Program-made: the position numbers and the translations under genes
Notes under the pieces: generated by a model
Database searches by the model: none
The model's input: the letters and a program-made list of their open reading frames with translations, nothing else
What the model was told of the DNA's origin: nothing
NCBI GenBank assembly: GCA_009667805.1
Contig: CM019065.1
Coordinates: forward strand, 153,548,101-153,612,100
Direction of reading: 5' to 3'
Origin: Leptobrachium leishanense
Lineage: Eukaryota > Chordata > Amphibia > Anura > Megophryidae
Length of the DNA: 64,000 nucleotides
Part shown: positions 10,515 to 20,927 of the stretch, in pieces
Layout of the letters: each line of letters begins with the position of its first letter
How positions within the stretch are numbered: position 1 is the first letter of the stretch

Positions 10515-12390
10515 CTAGCACCACCCCTTTCCGGTACCCGCTGGCGCTCCTGGGGTTCTGGGCACCGCGGATCCAGGAAAGGGTGACACCACTGGACGGT
10601 TTGGCGTCATAAGCAGCAGCCACAGATTGGTGTCCTGCAAATCAAAACGGAGCCCGGGCCGCACCGCCATCTTCTGACGAAACTGTTGGTCATATTTAAA
10701 CCAGCAAAGCCCCCCGTAAATTTTGTAAGCCCCCCAAATCAGATCCAAGTAAGAAAATAAAGCCATGCCACGCTCCGGAAATCGCTCGCATAAAATCGCA
10801 CTATAAGCCAAAAAACCCTGAAGCCAATTGCCGAATGTCTGTGGCAACGGCTTCACTTTTTCTTTATCCTTGTCCCCCGTTAAAGGATTCATACGCTTTG
10901 GACGATCAACCGTCTCCCTATCCGGAGAAATCAAAGTGAGCACGTCCACGTACTCCCCCTTCCAAATCCTCTCCCGCACTTCTGCAGAGACAGTCAAGCC
11001 CAGCGGAGACAAATCACACGCCCCATAAGAGCGAACCTCCGCACCAACCGCACCAGGCACCGGAGCCCCACTAACCGGCGTTGCAGGACCGCTCAAAGCC
11101 GCAGGAGCCAAAACCACAGCCGCAGCAGAAACCGGGGCATGCACTGCAATTGGTAACGCTGCACCAAGCACTGCAGGGGCTGGAACAGGAGCTGGGGCCA
11201 GAGGAAGACTCACCGAGGGACCCGTATCAGGGACCCCTAAAGCAGCCGACGCAACAGCAAGTACCGGCGCTGCGCCCCCGGCCAAAGCAACAGCGGCAGG
11301 GGATCCTGACGCAGCCGCGTGCGACACCGCCGATGCCCCATCCTGCCACTGCCTGAGAGCCGCAACCAGGGTTTCCATGAACCCAGTTGTTAACCCCTCC
11401 ATCCTACCTGACGCAGCAGTGTCCGAACGACCCCGCGAGCCAGTAACCGCACCAACGAGATCAGACTCACGTGCCACCAGAAGGGATGATCTTCCCGGAG
11501 CCACTGGAACAGCAGGAATCAACGGGTCCGGCGATGGGCGCCCTGGAACCCCACGACCAGCCGACCTCCTTGCATCCCGAAGATTCCCAGACCTGGACTC
11601 CAAGCCACTCCCAGCAGGAGAGCGCCGATTACGGGCCCCACAAGCCACTGACCGACCTCCAGAAGCAGCTGATCCTGGTGCCGGTCGATCCACAGCCACC
11701 ACAGGTGAAGAAGCAGATGCAGCACCCGCCAAAAATGCTCTTTTTCCCGCATTTCCGTCGCCAGCATGGGCACCGCCATCTTGTGGGCGTGGCCGTCGCT
11801 TCGATCGTGACGTCACAGCCCTGCGTCGAGCAGGAGGGGGCTTGGGGGCGGACTCAGACCTCCGCGTCATTCTCCTTCCGGCCACCGGAAGCGCCGCAGC
11901 TCCACGAGGGCTCCTTGAGCACTGCAGCCGTCGGCCATCTTGCCCGGAACGGAGGGGGGTCTCACGCCGCTCACTCGCAGCCGGGTCCACACCATCAGCC
12001 CGCCGAATCTCTCCACCAGCCGCATCTGTAAGTAAAGGTGGAAACACCACAGCGCGCCGTATGCTCACCCTCCTCCGTAGGCCAGACCGCAGCTCCCTCG
12101 GCGGCGTATCCTGGACCATCGATCCCTCAGACGTCTGAGAATCAGCATCAGGCCCATCCACGCCACCATCCTGCTGCAGGGCTCCACGAAGCCTGGGGGG
12201 ACTAGGGCTCAGCCAAACCGGAGGTCTGGAAGGCCGCTCTCTCCGCCATTGTCGAGGCTCCCCCGCATCCTCAGGAGACTGCTCACGCGCTGGCACGAAT
12301 GCATCCTGTAGTAGATCCTGCAGAGTTGCACCACGAGCAGCAGCATGCTCTCTCAGCTGATCCAGCAAAGCATCCAGCGAAGTAGAATCC
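10515..12390 (-). CDS. Ngaro gag, cut short by one nonsense codon
   Basis: This is the structural protein of the element. The start is taken as the ATG at 12390 (MDSTSLDALLDQL), which lies just inside the A1 repeat. The N-terminal two thirds is low-complexity and rich in Ala, Pro, Arg and Ser. The conserved C-terminal part reads FGNWLQGFLAYSAIL, IWGAYKIYGG and CWFKYDQQFRQ. The frame stops at TAG (10515-10517). Beyond it, in the same frame, lies a zinc-finger cluster containing CRFKHECSSCGGSHPAFRC, so the stop separates gag from its nucleic-acid-binding tail. Confidence 0.78.
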
Positions 12391-12454
12391 ATAACAGCAG
12401 AACAGATCACCAAACTAATCACCAACTAATCACCATGTTTTCTTCTCTCTCACA

Positions 12455-12639
12455 GAATCTCCTTGATGCACAGTTGAAGCTGGCAGGGAACAAAGAGACA
12501 GAACACACCCCCACAGATGCATATATAGGTAAGTGAAACAATGTTGCACACATATGACCAATGGCTCCACATTTCTTATCTGACCATCCGGCCCAGGCCA
12601 TCAGTCATGTCCCCCTTCGTTAAAGGTGCAGGGGATTCT
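12455..12639 (-). repeat. Ngaro terminal repeat A1
   Basis: This is the left terminal repeat on the coding strand, upstream of gag, and the near-identical partner of A2 at 6796-6980. Transcription presumably starts within it; no promoter motif was identified with confidence. Confidence 0.88.
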
Positions 12640-13097
12640 GTACAGTCAATGAAAATGATCAATGATGGTTTATAGGTTTTCACTCACAAAGGAGGAGCCC
12701 CAATTTGGCTCTAATGACGGGCCTTCTGACCTCTTGTAGGGGGGGGGTCACGTCCAGGTCATAGAGTCTTCAAATTCCAGTTCCACTTATTGTCCCGACA
12801 GAATACTTAAAGGCAAAAAGAAAGAACTCCATTGCGCAGATATATTCCTCAATCTTAACATATATTCATAGATAAGAGGATATATACTCACAATTTTCTG
12901 AGCCTCTATAGTAAGTGGCTCAGTATGAAGGCGTCAGGTATATCCCAAATCAAGGGAAAATACCACACTCTCGTTATCCCCTCAAAGGTGTAGCTCCCTC
13001 CACTGTAGAGTAGAATCAGTACTCGCCAAAGGGGTGATCAGTTGCTCTTAAAACGATTTATTTAAAATAAACATAAAACAATAAAACAAATGGGCAT

Positions 13098-13142
13098 TTC
13101 CAGAAACGTGTTTCGTCTGATAAATCCTGCAGACTTCCTCAG
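13098..13142 (-). ncRNA. Hammerhead-ribozyme-like motif
   Basis: On the minus strand CTGAGGA is followed by GTCTGCAGGATTTATCAGAC, which folds as stem II, and then GAAACACG. The order matches the hammerhead core with one change, CUGAGGA for CUGAUGA. Stem I pairing is not evident. Confidence 0.4.
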
Positions 13143-13205
13143 ACTGATTGTTATTGTTTTATGTTTATTTTAAATAAATCGTTTTAAGAGCAACTGATCC
13201 TCAGA

Positions 13206-13250
13206 CTGAGGAAGTCTGCAGGATTTAGCAGACGAAACACATTTCTGTAA
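13206..13250 (+). ncRNA. Hammerhead-ribozyme-like motif
   Basis: CTGAGGA at 13206-13212 is followed by a perfect stem II (GTCTGC with GCAGAC) and GAAAC. ACA then pairs with TGT to form a short stem III that ends in UGUA. It is the inverted partner of the copy at 13098-13142. Confidence 0.45.
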
Positions 13251-14329
13251 ATGCCCATTTGTTTTATTGTTTTATGTTTATTTTAAATAAATCGTTTTAG
13301 TAACCGGAAAAAAAAATTTAGTGGTCGGGCCCGGCTGCGCCCTAGGCGGGCATTGCGCTCTAGGCGGCCGCCTAGCTCGCCTAGCGACATCGACGGCCCT
13401 GTGCGGGACCGTCGCGAGGGGAGGACCCCTCGGGTGGATGTGGTCAAGGACACCCTGGCCCGAAGCTGTGCTGGGGCCTGTTCGCCTGCTGCCGAGCGGA
13501 GCTGTGTGGTAAGCGGCGTCCTGGCCGGGACACCAGCTTTGGAGTCTCAGACCACGAGGACGAGTGTCCGCCTGAACACAGGAGGCGAGATGGCGACCTG
13601 CGTGCTCCGGGAGATGGCAGCTCTGGCAGGTCCGTCCGCGAAGACTATCCGCTGGAGGCCTGCGAAGGTTACGGGCAACGAGGCTGTTTTGGAGGCCTGG
13701 GGCCCACTGGTGATGCCAGCCTTGCTCCCTGAAGTCGGAATGGCTTGGGCTGTATGTTATGGCCTACCTTGCAGTGCCCTGCCTGCCTTGCGTTCACCCC
13801 CCTTCCGGGATATGGGCTGATGGGACTCCTTCAACTCTTTTTCACTTCTTGAGTTTTTTTATTTTTCGGGACTCTCCTGACCCGCTCATGTTAGTGCTTC
13901 CCGGCTGGGGATATTTCAGCTGAGTTTTTCTTTTCTTTCCTTGTTATGAGAACTTTTCCTGTTTTTTTGAGATGTCTTTTTGAGGACGTTATTGCTGTCC
14001 TGAAAGCTGGTGTTTTTTTCTTTTTGTGACCTGCTATGTGAACGTTTTGGTTTTCTATCATCTTTGGGTTTTTTTTCTCTCCCAGATGTCTTTTGTCTTT
14101 ACCTTTTTTATTTCTCTATGCAATATAATAGATGACATGTTGTGGTCCTGCAAGACCATTTACTTTTCTGTTTGATTTATGTTTTTAAACAAATCCCAAA
14201 AATAAAGAATTAAAAAAAAAAAAAATTAAAAGAAGATTGTACTACATGAAAATATACTTATTTCATACCAAAAGCACAAGTTTATGATACAATCTTTCTA
14301 GTCATTTGACACACAAGTTTGTTTTCTAA

Positions 14330-14500
14330 AAGTCAGAGAGTGGAATCTGCCCGGACAATCCCACATAAGATTCCAACAATAGTCTGGCATGATATGTGTA
14401 TCAGATCTTCCTTGGTATTTGGCTTCCACTGTTTTTATGTCTTGGTGAAATCTTTCACCTTGCTCTTCGCTTAACTCACCAAGGTTCTCTGGAAAGCGAT
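14330..14500 (-). pseudogene. Relic of a conserved repeat-family ORF with an ERFHQDI motif
   Basis: The minus strand translates as EEQGERFHQDIKTVEAKYQG, followed after a short gap by MPDYCWNLMWDCPGRFH. The two blocks sit about 12 residues apart in one frame and are ended by stops near 14325. I recall similar ERFHQDI...RYQG...DYCW strings from multi-copy uncharacterised animal proteins, but cannot name a family with certainty. The fragment begins just after the target duplication of the upstream retroposon. Confidence 0.5.
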
Positions 14501-14504
14501 CTAA

Positions 14505-14780
14505 GTGACTGTGCAGACAAAGGTGTCTCTAGAGGAGGGGGGCAGTGGGGCAATTGCCCCCCTAGGTTATTCATTGCCCTCCCCCAAACAGGGATCAGTA
14601 TCCAGCTTCCCCCACTTTTTCAGACTACTGTATCGTTGTCACCATGCTTCACACATGGTTGCTCGAGGTGTCATTGGAAAGGGCAGAGTCTGGCCTTGAC
14701 CATATTCAGTGTAAACTATAAATCATACATAATAAAATAAAAAAACATACCAATTTTTTTTACAGGGTTGAAATGGCTCA
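14505..14780. other. Unassigned, possible transposon fragment
   Basis: A GC-rich start with AGGAGGGGGGCAGTGGGGC and its near-complement GCCCCCCTA resembles the interior of other hAT-like elements here. I could not find paired termini. Confidence 0.25.
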
Positions 14781-14784
14781 GCAG

Positions 14785-15215
14785 TGAAAGAGTTAATGGT
14801 CAGACTATATATTACATTGTGTATTACTTAAATTTTTGCCTTGGTTTAGTTATATATTAAGGGTTAATGGGCAGGCTTCATCCCCATCCCTCACAGTATG
14901 CATTTTCTTTTTTCCTTGATTAATGGCATTTTAGGAGTTAATGGGTAGGCTACATGTCTCACAGTGTATTCATTTCATATTTTCCCTTGATTACTGGCAT
15001 TTAAGGAGTTAATGGGTAGGCTATGTGCCTCACAGTGTATTCATTTAATTTTTTCCTTGATTAATGGCATTTTAGGGGTTAATGGGTAGACTACATGCCT
15101 CACAGTGTATTCATTCATGTTTTCCCTTGATTAATAGTATTTTAGGGGTTAATGGGTAGACTGTGTGCCACACTGTTTATTATTTTATTGTATTTCTATG
15201 CTTTCATGGCATTTT
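14785..15215. repeat. Tandem repeat, about 71-bp unit, about 6 copies
   Basis: The phrase GTTAATGGGTAGACTACATG and its variants recurs at about 14790, 14865, 14938, 15006, 15078 and 15148. The copies are separated by CTCACAGTGTATTCATTT and CCTTGATTAATGGCATTTTA. Copies differ by substitutions and small indels. Confidence 0.85.
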
Positions 15216-15603
15216 ATGGAAGTTAGAATCTAAAGGGTTTATTCGTCTTTAGATCCTTTGCATTTTGGCACAATTCAGGGAATAAATTTCACCGAAAATA
15301 TGGTGAATTCACCAATGAATGGTCACCGTAATTTGTGAAAATTGGAGTCGCTGAAGCAGTTATTGGACGTCGGAGAAAACTGCCAAATTGCAGCAAATAA
15401 AATATTGAATTTATGTATCAGGTTAGTATAACAATAAGGTATCATTGCAGCACATTACTCTGGGATTTTGGAATCTTATTTATATATATACTTTATGCCT
15501 GCCGTTTTATAAGGCATAACTGTGAGTGGCATTGGAACAAAGGTCACTCCACATGCCGATTCTGTCTGCCCCATGGCAGCGTAGCTACACACACTTATGG
15601 CCT

Positions 15604-15782
15604 CAGTGTTTCTCAACTCGTATAGGACCCACTAACAGGCCTGGTTTGTGTGATATCCGAAGCACAGCACAGGTGATCCAATTAGCTGCTCAGTGATTGC
15701 AGCATTCAGTCTGCATTTCCCCAAGGTGATCTGCAAAATCTGGCCTGTAGTGGGTCCCGAGGACTGTAGTTGAGAAACCCTG
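15604..15782. mobile_element. hAT-type MITE, about 180 bp
   Basis: The unit starts CAGTGTTTCTCAACT and ends AGTTGAGAAACCCTG, inverted termini typical of small hAT MITEs. A diverged relative lies at 43385-43600, sharing GCTCAGTGATTGCAG and ATTCAGTCTGCATTTCCC. No clear 8-bp target duplication is preserved. Confidence 0.65.
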
Positions 15783-15852
15783 GCCTAGATGACACATCCA
15801 GTGGTCTACCCCTTGCTATGACTCTGGAGATGGATCAGGAGGCATTTGGGCC

Positions 15853-17353
15853 CACTGGCGTCGCAACGTTGGGGCAGGGGGTGCGGCCCGCACCAGGTGA
15901 CACCTGCCTGCGACGCAGTGTTCGGCTCCCTGCGAGCGTCCGAAGCTATGGAGCTTCGACGCTCACCTGGGAGAAACACGTCACCAGCCGAGTTCTCGCG
16001 AGATCGCGGCTGGTCACGTGGCTCCCCCAGGCGAGCGCCCAAGCTCCATGCCGCCAGACGCTCAGAGGGAGCAGAACACGCGGCGACGGCAGGGGGTGAG
16101 CTGGGGCCTGGGGGCAGTATCAATGAGAGGAGCTGGGGGCAGTATCAATGAGAGGAGCTGGGGCAGTATCAATGAGAGGAGCTGGGGCAAAATCCATGAG
16201 AGGAGCTGGGGCATTATCCATTAGAGGAGCTGGGGCATTATCCATGAGAGGAGCTGGGGCTTATCCATGAGAGGAGCTGGGGTATTATCCATGAGAGGAG
16301 CTGGGGCATATCCATGAAAGGAGCTGGGGCAATATCCATGAGAGGAGCTGGGGCATATCCATGAGAGGAGCTGGGGCATATCCATGAGAGCTCCTGGGGC
16401 AAATCCATGAGAGGAGCTGGGGCATATCCATGAGAGCTCCTGGGGCATATCCATGAGAGCTCCTGGGGTATATCCATGAGCTGGGGGCAATACCAATGAG
16501 AGCTGCTGGGGCATATCCATGAGCTGGGGGCAATATCCATGAGAGCTGCTGGGGCATATCCATGAGCTGGGGGCAATATCTATGAGAGCTGCTGGGGCAC
16601 ATCCATGAGAGCTGCTGGGGCATATCCATGAGAGCTGCTGGGGCATATCCATGAGAGCTCCTGGGGCATATCCATGAGAGCTGGGGCATATCCATGTGAG
16701 CTGGGGCATATCCATGTGAGCTGGGACAGTATCCATGTGTGCTGGGGGCATATCCATGAGAGCTGGGGCAATATCCATGAGAGCTGGGGCAATATCCATG
16801 TGTGAGCTGGTCTGAGGGCAATTTATCCATCTGTGAGCTGGTCTGGGGCAATATATCCATGTGTGAGCTGGTCTGGGGCAATATATCCATATGTGAGCTG
16901 AGGCGCAATATATCCATATGTGAGCTGGGGCAATATATATCCATGGGTGAGCTGCTGGGGGCAATATATAATTGTGAGCTGGGGCAATATATCCATATGT
17001 GAGCTGGGGGCAATATATATCCATGGGTGAGCTGCTGGGGGCAATATATCCAGAGCTGCTGGGGGCAATATATCCAGAGCTGCTGGGGACAATATATATC
17101 CATGTGTGCTTTCACTGCCTTCGAACAGGCACCATACTTGCTGGCAGTTGGCAAAAATTTGTGTGAGCATATGAGAGAGCTCCACAGCAAAAAACCTCAC
17201 AGTAATGTGCACTGTGTGTATGAGCATTCAGTGTTATATGGGAGTACTGATTTAGGAGTTAGAGTAGTTAAAAAAAATCCGTAAAACCCGGGGGGGGGGG
17301 GGTGACACCATAAGTTACAGCACCGGGTGACACCAACCCTAGTGACGCCACTG
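15853..17353. mobile_element. hAT transposon (non-autonomous), minisatellite-bearing
   Basis: The termini are CACTGGCGTCGC on the left and ...GTGACGCCACTG on the right. Both flanks are the octamer TTTGGGCC (15845-15852 and 17354-17361), a perfect 8-bp target duplication. The left part is GC-rich. The middle is a minisatellite shared with two other hAT insertions. The right part (17130-17230) holds a TCCACAGCAA...TCACAGTAATGTGC segment found tandemly repeated at 41190-41970. No transposase is present. Confidence 0.88.
16100..17110. repeat. Minisatellite, unit GAGAGCTGCTGGGGCATATCCAT-like
   Basis: About 45 imperfect copies of (GAG)AGCTGGGGCA(A/T)ATCCATG lie in tandem. Subtypes are ordered along the array: AGAGGAGCTGGGGC on the left, AGAGCTGCTGGGGC in the middle and TGTGAGCTGGTCTGGGGC to the right. 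This suggests local expansion of successive variants. Open frames of up to about 300 residues on the minus strand follow from stop-free units and are not taken as genes. Confidence 0.95.
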
Positions 17354-17399
17354 TTTGGGCCTATGCCCGTGCTCTTCACTACTTACTCCTGTTACCGCT

Positions 17400-18220
17400 A
17401 ATCCGAGCTTCCTCCTGGGTCATCTTCCTCATTTTTGAATATACAGTATGATGGTTCCTACCTACCCTTAGCAATGTGCCGCACTGGTCACGATCTCTCT
17501 CCTCTTCCCCAGTTGCTAAGCAAACCAGCTCCCACATGCTTAGAATTTTTCCAGTACTGAAAACTATCCCATTTCTTTGCCACTTTGACTTCATCCAAGC
17601 CTCTAAGTACTGAACACACATACCGTACGAAACATAATTTAACATGGATCCCCCTCGATTCGTGTCCTCGCTACTATATATGGTTTACTATTGGCAGCTT
17701 CCATTACCCTCCTACCATCATAGGTAGTGAAATGGCAGAAGCAATTTGATTCACCTGTCCCTGACAGAGGACTGGGGCAAGGTTTTACAGATTGGAATGC
17801 AAACATCTAGAAGCCTGCAGATCCAGCAAAGCAATTTTAAACTATTGTCCAGGTGGTATTTAAGACCCATCAGCATGTTCCCCTTCTTCTTCCTGTTGGC
17901 GGTGCCCAGTGATGCCAGGTGCCTACATACATCTATGGTGGAGCCATCTGCAACTGTGACTTCTACTTTGCTCTGATACGGGACATAACGAGTTTTGATA
18001 TTGAGTGCACTTCCTTGATAGCAATCTTCTATTTGGCCCCAGTTTTAATCTATACATAGAAGAACTGATTAGTAATTCACCTCCTAAATGCTGCCAAATC
18101 GCTCATTCTGCGCAAATGGAAACAGCAATACCCACCCACTGTTTGTGAATGGAGAGAGGCTGTGGAGAGGACAAGGGTTATGGAAGAGTTGAATTTTTAA
18201 TTAGATTATGCATATGCGAA
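17400..18220 (+). pseudogene. L1-type ORF2 C-terminal relic
   Basis: Translated pieces such as KLLSRWYLRPISMF (near 17850) and LLNAAKSLILRKWKQQYPP (near 18090-18150), ending REAVERTRVMEELN, match the C-terminal region of L1-type ORF2 proteins as I know them. Frames change several times and stops intervene. The 5' limit is uncertain. Confidence 0.6.
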
Positions 18221-18252
18221 TTACCACAAAATATGAAAATATGGAATTGGTG

Positions 18253-18415
18253 GACAAATTTCTGATCAAAACGCCCTAAATCGGTACCTGCATCCAACCA
18301 CTCATGACAGGCACCCAAGGCATCCAACCACTCATGACAGGCAAAAACCTTGGGTGCCTGTCATGAGTGGTTGGATTCAGGTACCGATTTAGGGCGTTTT
18401 GATCAGAAATTTGTC
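18253..18415. mobile_element. Snap-back MITE: near-perfect hairpin of about 160 bp
   Basis: GACAAATTTCTGATCAAAAC at 18253 is complemented by GTTTTGATCAGAAATTTGTC ending at 18415. The arms pair for about 68 bp with about one mismatch. A partial duplication of CATCCAACCACTCATGACAG forms the loop. The high arm identity suggests recent origin or gene conversion. Superfamily not assigned. Confidence 0.75.
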
Positions 18416-18499
18416 AGTGTCCTTACATCCCTTTTTGCAGAAGTTGTGTACTGGGGTCGTGTGGTGGTCCCCTATATCTGTCTGCCATGTTGCTATTTA

Positions 18500-18690
18500 G
18501 TTGGTTTTTTTTAATTGAGCAAGTATTTTACCAGGAAGGATACATTGAGATTTCTCTAATTTTCAAGTATGCCTTGGGTGGCGAATGTGTACTGTTAGGT
18601 GTCTTGCCCAAGGATGCTTACTGGAAAGGTACTCTTGCCAGGATTCTAACCTGTGTCTCCACAGGTATAGAGCAGTGATGTTATTTCTAC
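18500..18690 (+). repeat. Dispersed repeat with TATTTTACCAGGAAGGATAC
   Basis: The segment AGTATTTTACCAGGAAGGAT followed by ACATTGAGATTTCTCT is shared with 3548-3610, 54078-54105 and 61186-61280. It is a SINE-like or LINE-tail dispersed family; none of the copies is clearly complete. Confidence 0.6.
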
Positions 18691-19074
18691 TCTAGGGTGA
18701 CCATTCGTCCCCAATTTCCAGGGATAGTCCCCAGATTGAGGAGATCGTCCCCGGACAAATTATGTCCCCAGGAAATGTCCCCGGAATTTAAATGACGATA
18801 ATTTATTCACTGCACTGCTGCAGTTCCTTGGCTCTCCACTAGGAGTAGTGATGGCCGATTCATGAATGAATCGTTATTTTGATCCAGAACCTTTTGCTGA
18901 ACTGAGACATACTCAGACTGTATGATCCGTTTGTAACAGTTCAGTCAGTTCAGTGTGAATTATTAACTGTACGTGTAATCTGATAATAGAGTGAGTGCTG
19001 GCTCTGCCCTGCAATGTGTTACAATGTAAACAGTACAATGACTCAAAGATCAGGTTCCAACAGTTTTTAATTTT

Positions 19075-19395
19075 AACAGCATGCTGTGGTATAATCTGTG
19101 CCCTGTGAGTTAACATTAACCCATGCTGGGATATAATCTGTACCATGTGAGTTACCATTAACCCATGCTGGGATATAATCTGTGGCCGGGGAACTGCCCA
19201 TTAACCCATGCTTTGATGTAATCTGTGCCCTGTCAACTTCCCATTAACCCATGCTGGGATATTATCTGTGCCCTGTGAGTTTCCCATTAACCCATGCCAG
19301 GATATAATCTGTGCCCTGTGAGCTGCCCATTAACTCATGCTGGGATATAATCTCTGCCCTGTGAGTTACCATTAACCGATGCTGAGAAATAATCT
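19075..19395. repeat. Tandem repeat, about 43-bp unit, about 8 copies
   Basis: The phrase CCATGCTGGGATATAATCTG, followed by TGCCCTGTGAGTTACCATTAA, recurs about eight times with scattered substitutions. It directly abuts the element at 19402. Confidence 0.88.
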
Positions 19396-19401
19396 GCGCA
19401 T

Positions 19402-19875
19402 ATAGGGCCCTATTACAATCTTTGCGCAAACGTCTGTGCGCGCAAAAATGCATTAACGCGAGGGGCAAAACCCTTTGCGCATAACTTGGTATTACAATGT
19501 CAGCGCAACAAACGCGCGCACTTGTCTAACGTGGGTGGACCTGCGCGAACCATTTGCGTGCGTACTGTACCGCGCGCGTCCTATACTTAACATTGTGAAT
19601 GCAAATGCGTTTGTGGGCTGGTACGCGGATGGTATTACAATCTATGCGCAGTTTTTAACGCACAGCCTTTGCGCGCATAATTTTAACAACTCCTAAAAGA
19701 TGGTGTTAATGGCAAATCTGAACGACCTGGCCGAACCCAAATACTCCAGCCCAAAAAAAAATACGCAGCACAGTATAGTTACACATTCTACGCATACCCA
19801 AACAATAAAATCGAGAAGTTGTGTGTTTTTTTATTATTGCTGCAGCATATATACGCAGATTGACTTTGACAGGCG
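19402..19875 (+). mobile_element. Unclassified DNA-transposon-like element, copy 1
   Basis: It begins GGGCCCTATTACAATC and runs to about CAGCATATATACGCAGATTGA. It is rich in GCGCAAA words. The complementary sequence is found at 38318-38612 plus 42735-42911, where a hAT splits it. Having two copies lets the boundaries be estimated, but paired terminal repeats and a target duplication are not clear. Confidence 0.6.
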
Positions 19876-19999
19876 GAAAAACCTAACAGGAGACAATTGT
19901 GGTTCTTAATTCTGATTGGCTGAATTGTGTGAAAAAACAGTCCGGCTCACTCTCTTCGCACTCTGTGTGGAGCACCGCGAGCCATGCTGGTTGTCCTGA

Positions 20000-20520
<521 letters not shown>

Positions 20521-20927
20521 AGACTCCTTTTACCTGTTCCCTCCTCTAGAAGAATCGAATTGAATCTTTTACTTACCTCTTGCAAAAATGTTCATTTACT
20601 CATTCTGTTTCTGTATAGCAAAACTGAATGTCAAGAAAATACCTTCTGTCCACAAAAAAAATCTGCATGTAATCGGTTGGTGGTCATGTCCCTAAAAGAT
20701 GAGTTTAAACATCAGATTTACAGTATATAAATACTTGTACTACCTTTTAAACAACGAGGAAGCACTTAGTGGACTCCTTAAGTTCTATTTGCTAATGATT
20801 ACTACACTGTTTGGGCTGGCCAGTTTTACATGCATGCAGCTTGACAATTGAGCACAGTCAGATCTTTGTATTTAAAATCCAACAAAAAGCAAAAAAATTA
20901 CAAATCTGCTCTACAGTAGATTGTGCT

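Larger units (their letters stand above)
6445..12639 (-). mobile_element. Ngaro (DIRS-order) tyrosine-recombinase retrotransposon, nearly complete
   Basis: Read on the minus strand the order is terminal repeat A1 (12639-12455), gag, RT-RNase H, tyrosine recombinase, SGNH hydrolase, then B1 (7274-6978), A2 (6980-6796) and B2 (6746-6445). A1 and A2 are near-identical, as are B1 and B2. This A1-ORFs-B1-A2-B2 arrangement of split direct repeats is diagnostic of Ngaro elements. There is no flanking target duplication, as expected for recombinase-mediated insertion. The element ends share TCT with the internal B1-A2 junction, which fits integration from a circular intermediate. Coding regions are mostly open but carry a few nonsense and frame changes, so this copy is probably recent but inactive. 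Confidence 0.9.
12640..13318. mobile_element. Right part of the palindromic, Penelope-like repeat
   Basis: From 13030 to 13310 the sequence is an inverted repeat. The block reading AAACGATTTATTTAAAATAAAC (complement) with GGGCATTT and a hammerhead-like core appears first inverted (13040-13142) and then forward (13145-13305). No coding sequence remains. It continues the segment ending at 6444, with the Ngaro element inserted between. Confidence 0.5.
5248..13401. mobile_element. hAT transposon (non-autonomous) hosting a minisatellite and nested elements
   Basis: The left end starts CAGGGCCAGTGCTAGAC and the right end finishes with the complement, ...CGACGGCCCTG. The flanking octamers are TGCTGGAC (5240-5247) and TGCGGGAC (13402-13409), 7 of 8 identical, as expected for the 8-bp target duplication of hAT transposons. 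The open frame of the host retroposon is interrupted exactly here. No hAT transposase is seen. The interior holds a minisatellite (5310-6145), a palindromic Penelope-like repeat and, within that, the Ngaro element. Confidence 0.75.
4727..14224 (+). mobile_element. L1-type non-autonomous retroposon, split by nested elements
   Basis: An 11-bp direct repeat ATTAAAAGAAG flanks the unit at 4716-4726 and 14225-14235. The right end is a poly(A) run preceded by AATAAA at 14201-14206. With the hAT (5248-13401) and one target copy removed, about 1.3 kb remains. It has a GC-rich 5' part (4727-5247, with an open frame from 4885 of no recognised family) and a T-rich 3' part (13410-14200) resembling an L1 3' untranslated region. 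No reverse transcriptase is present, so mobilisation in trans is inferred. It may be an internally deleted L1 rather than a distinct family. Confidence 0.7.

Noticed and set aside
11377..12138. Plus-strand 253-residue open frame
   Set aside because: It is antisense to the GC-rich gag of Ngaro and reflects codon composition of that frame.
16221..17190. Minus-strand frames of 267 and 301 residues in the second minisatellite
   Set aside because: Repeat-derived open frames inside a hAT; no independent coding evidence.
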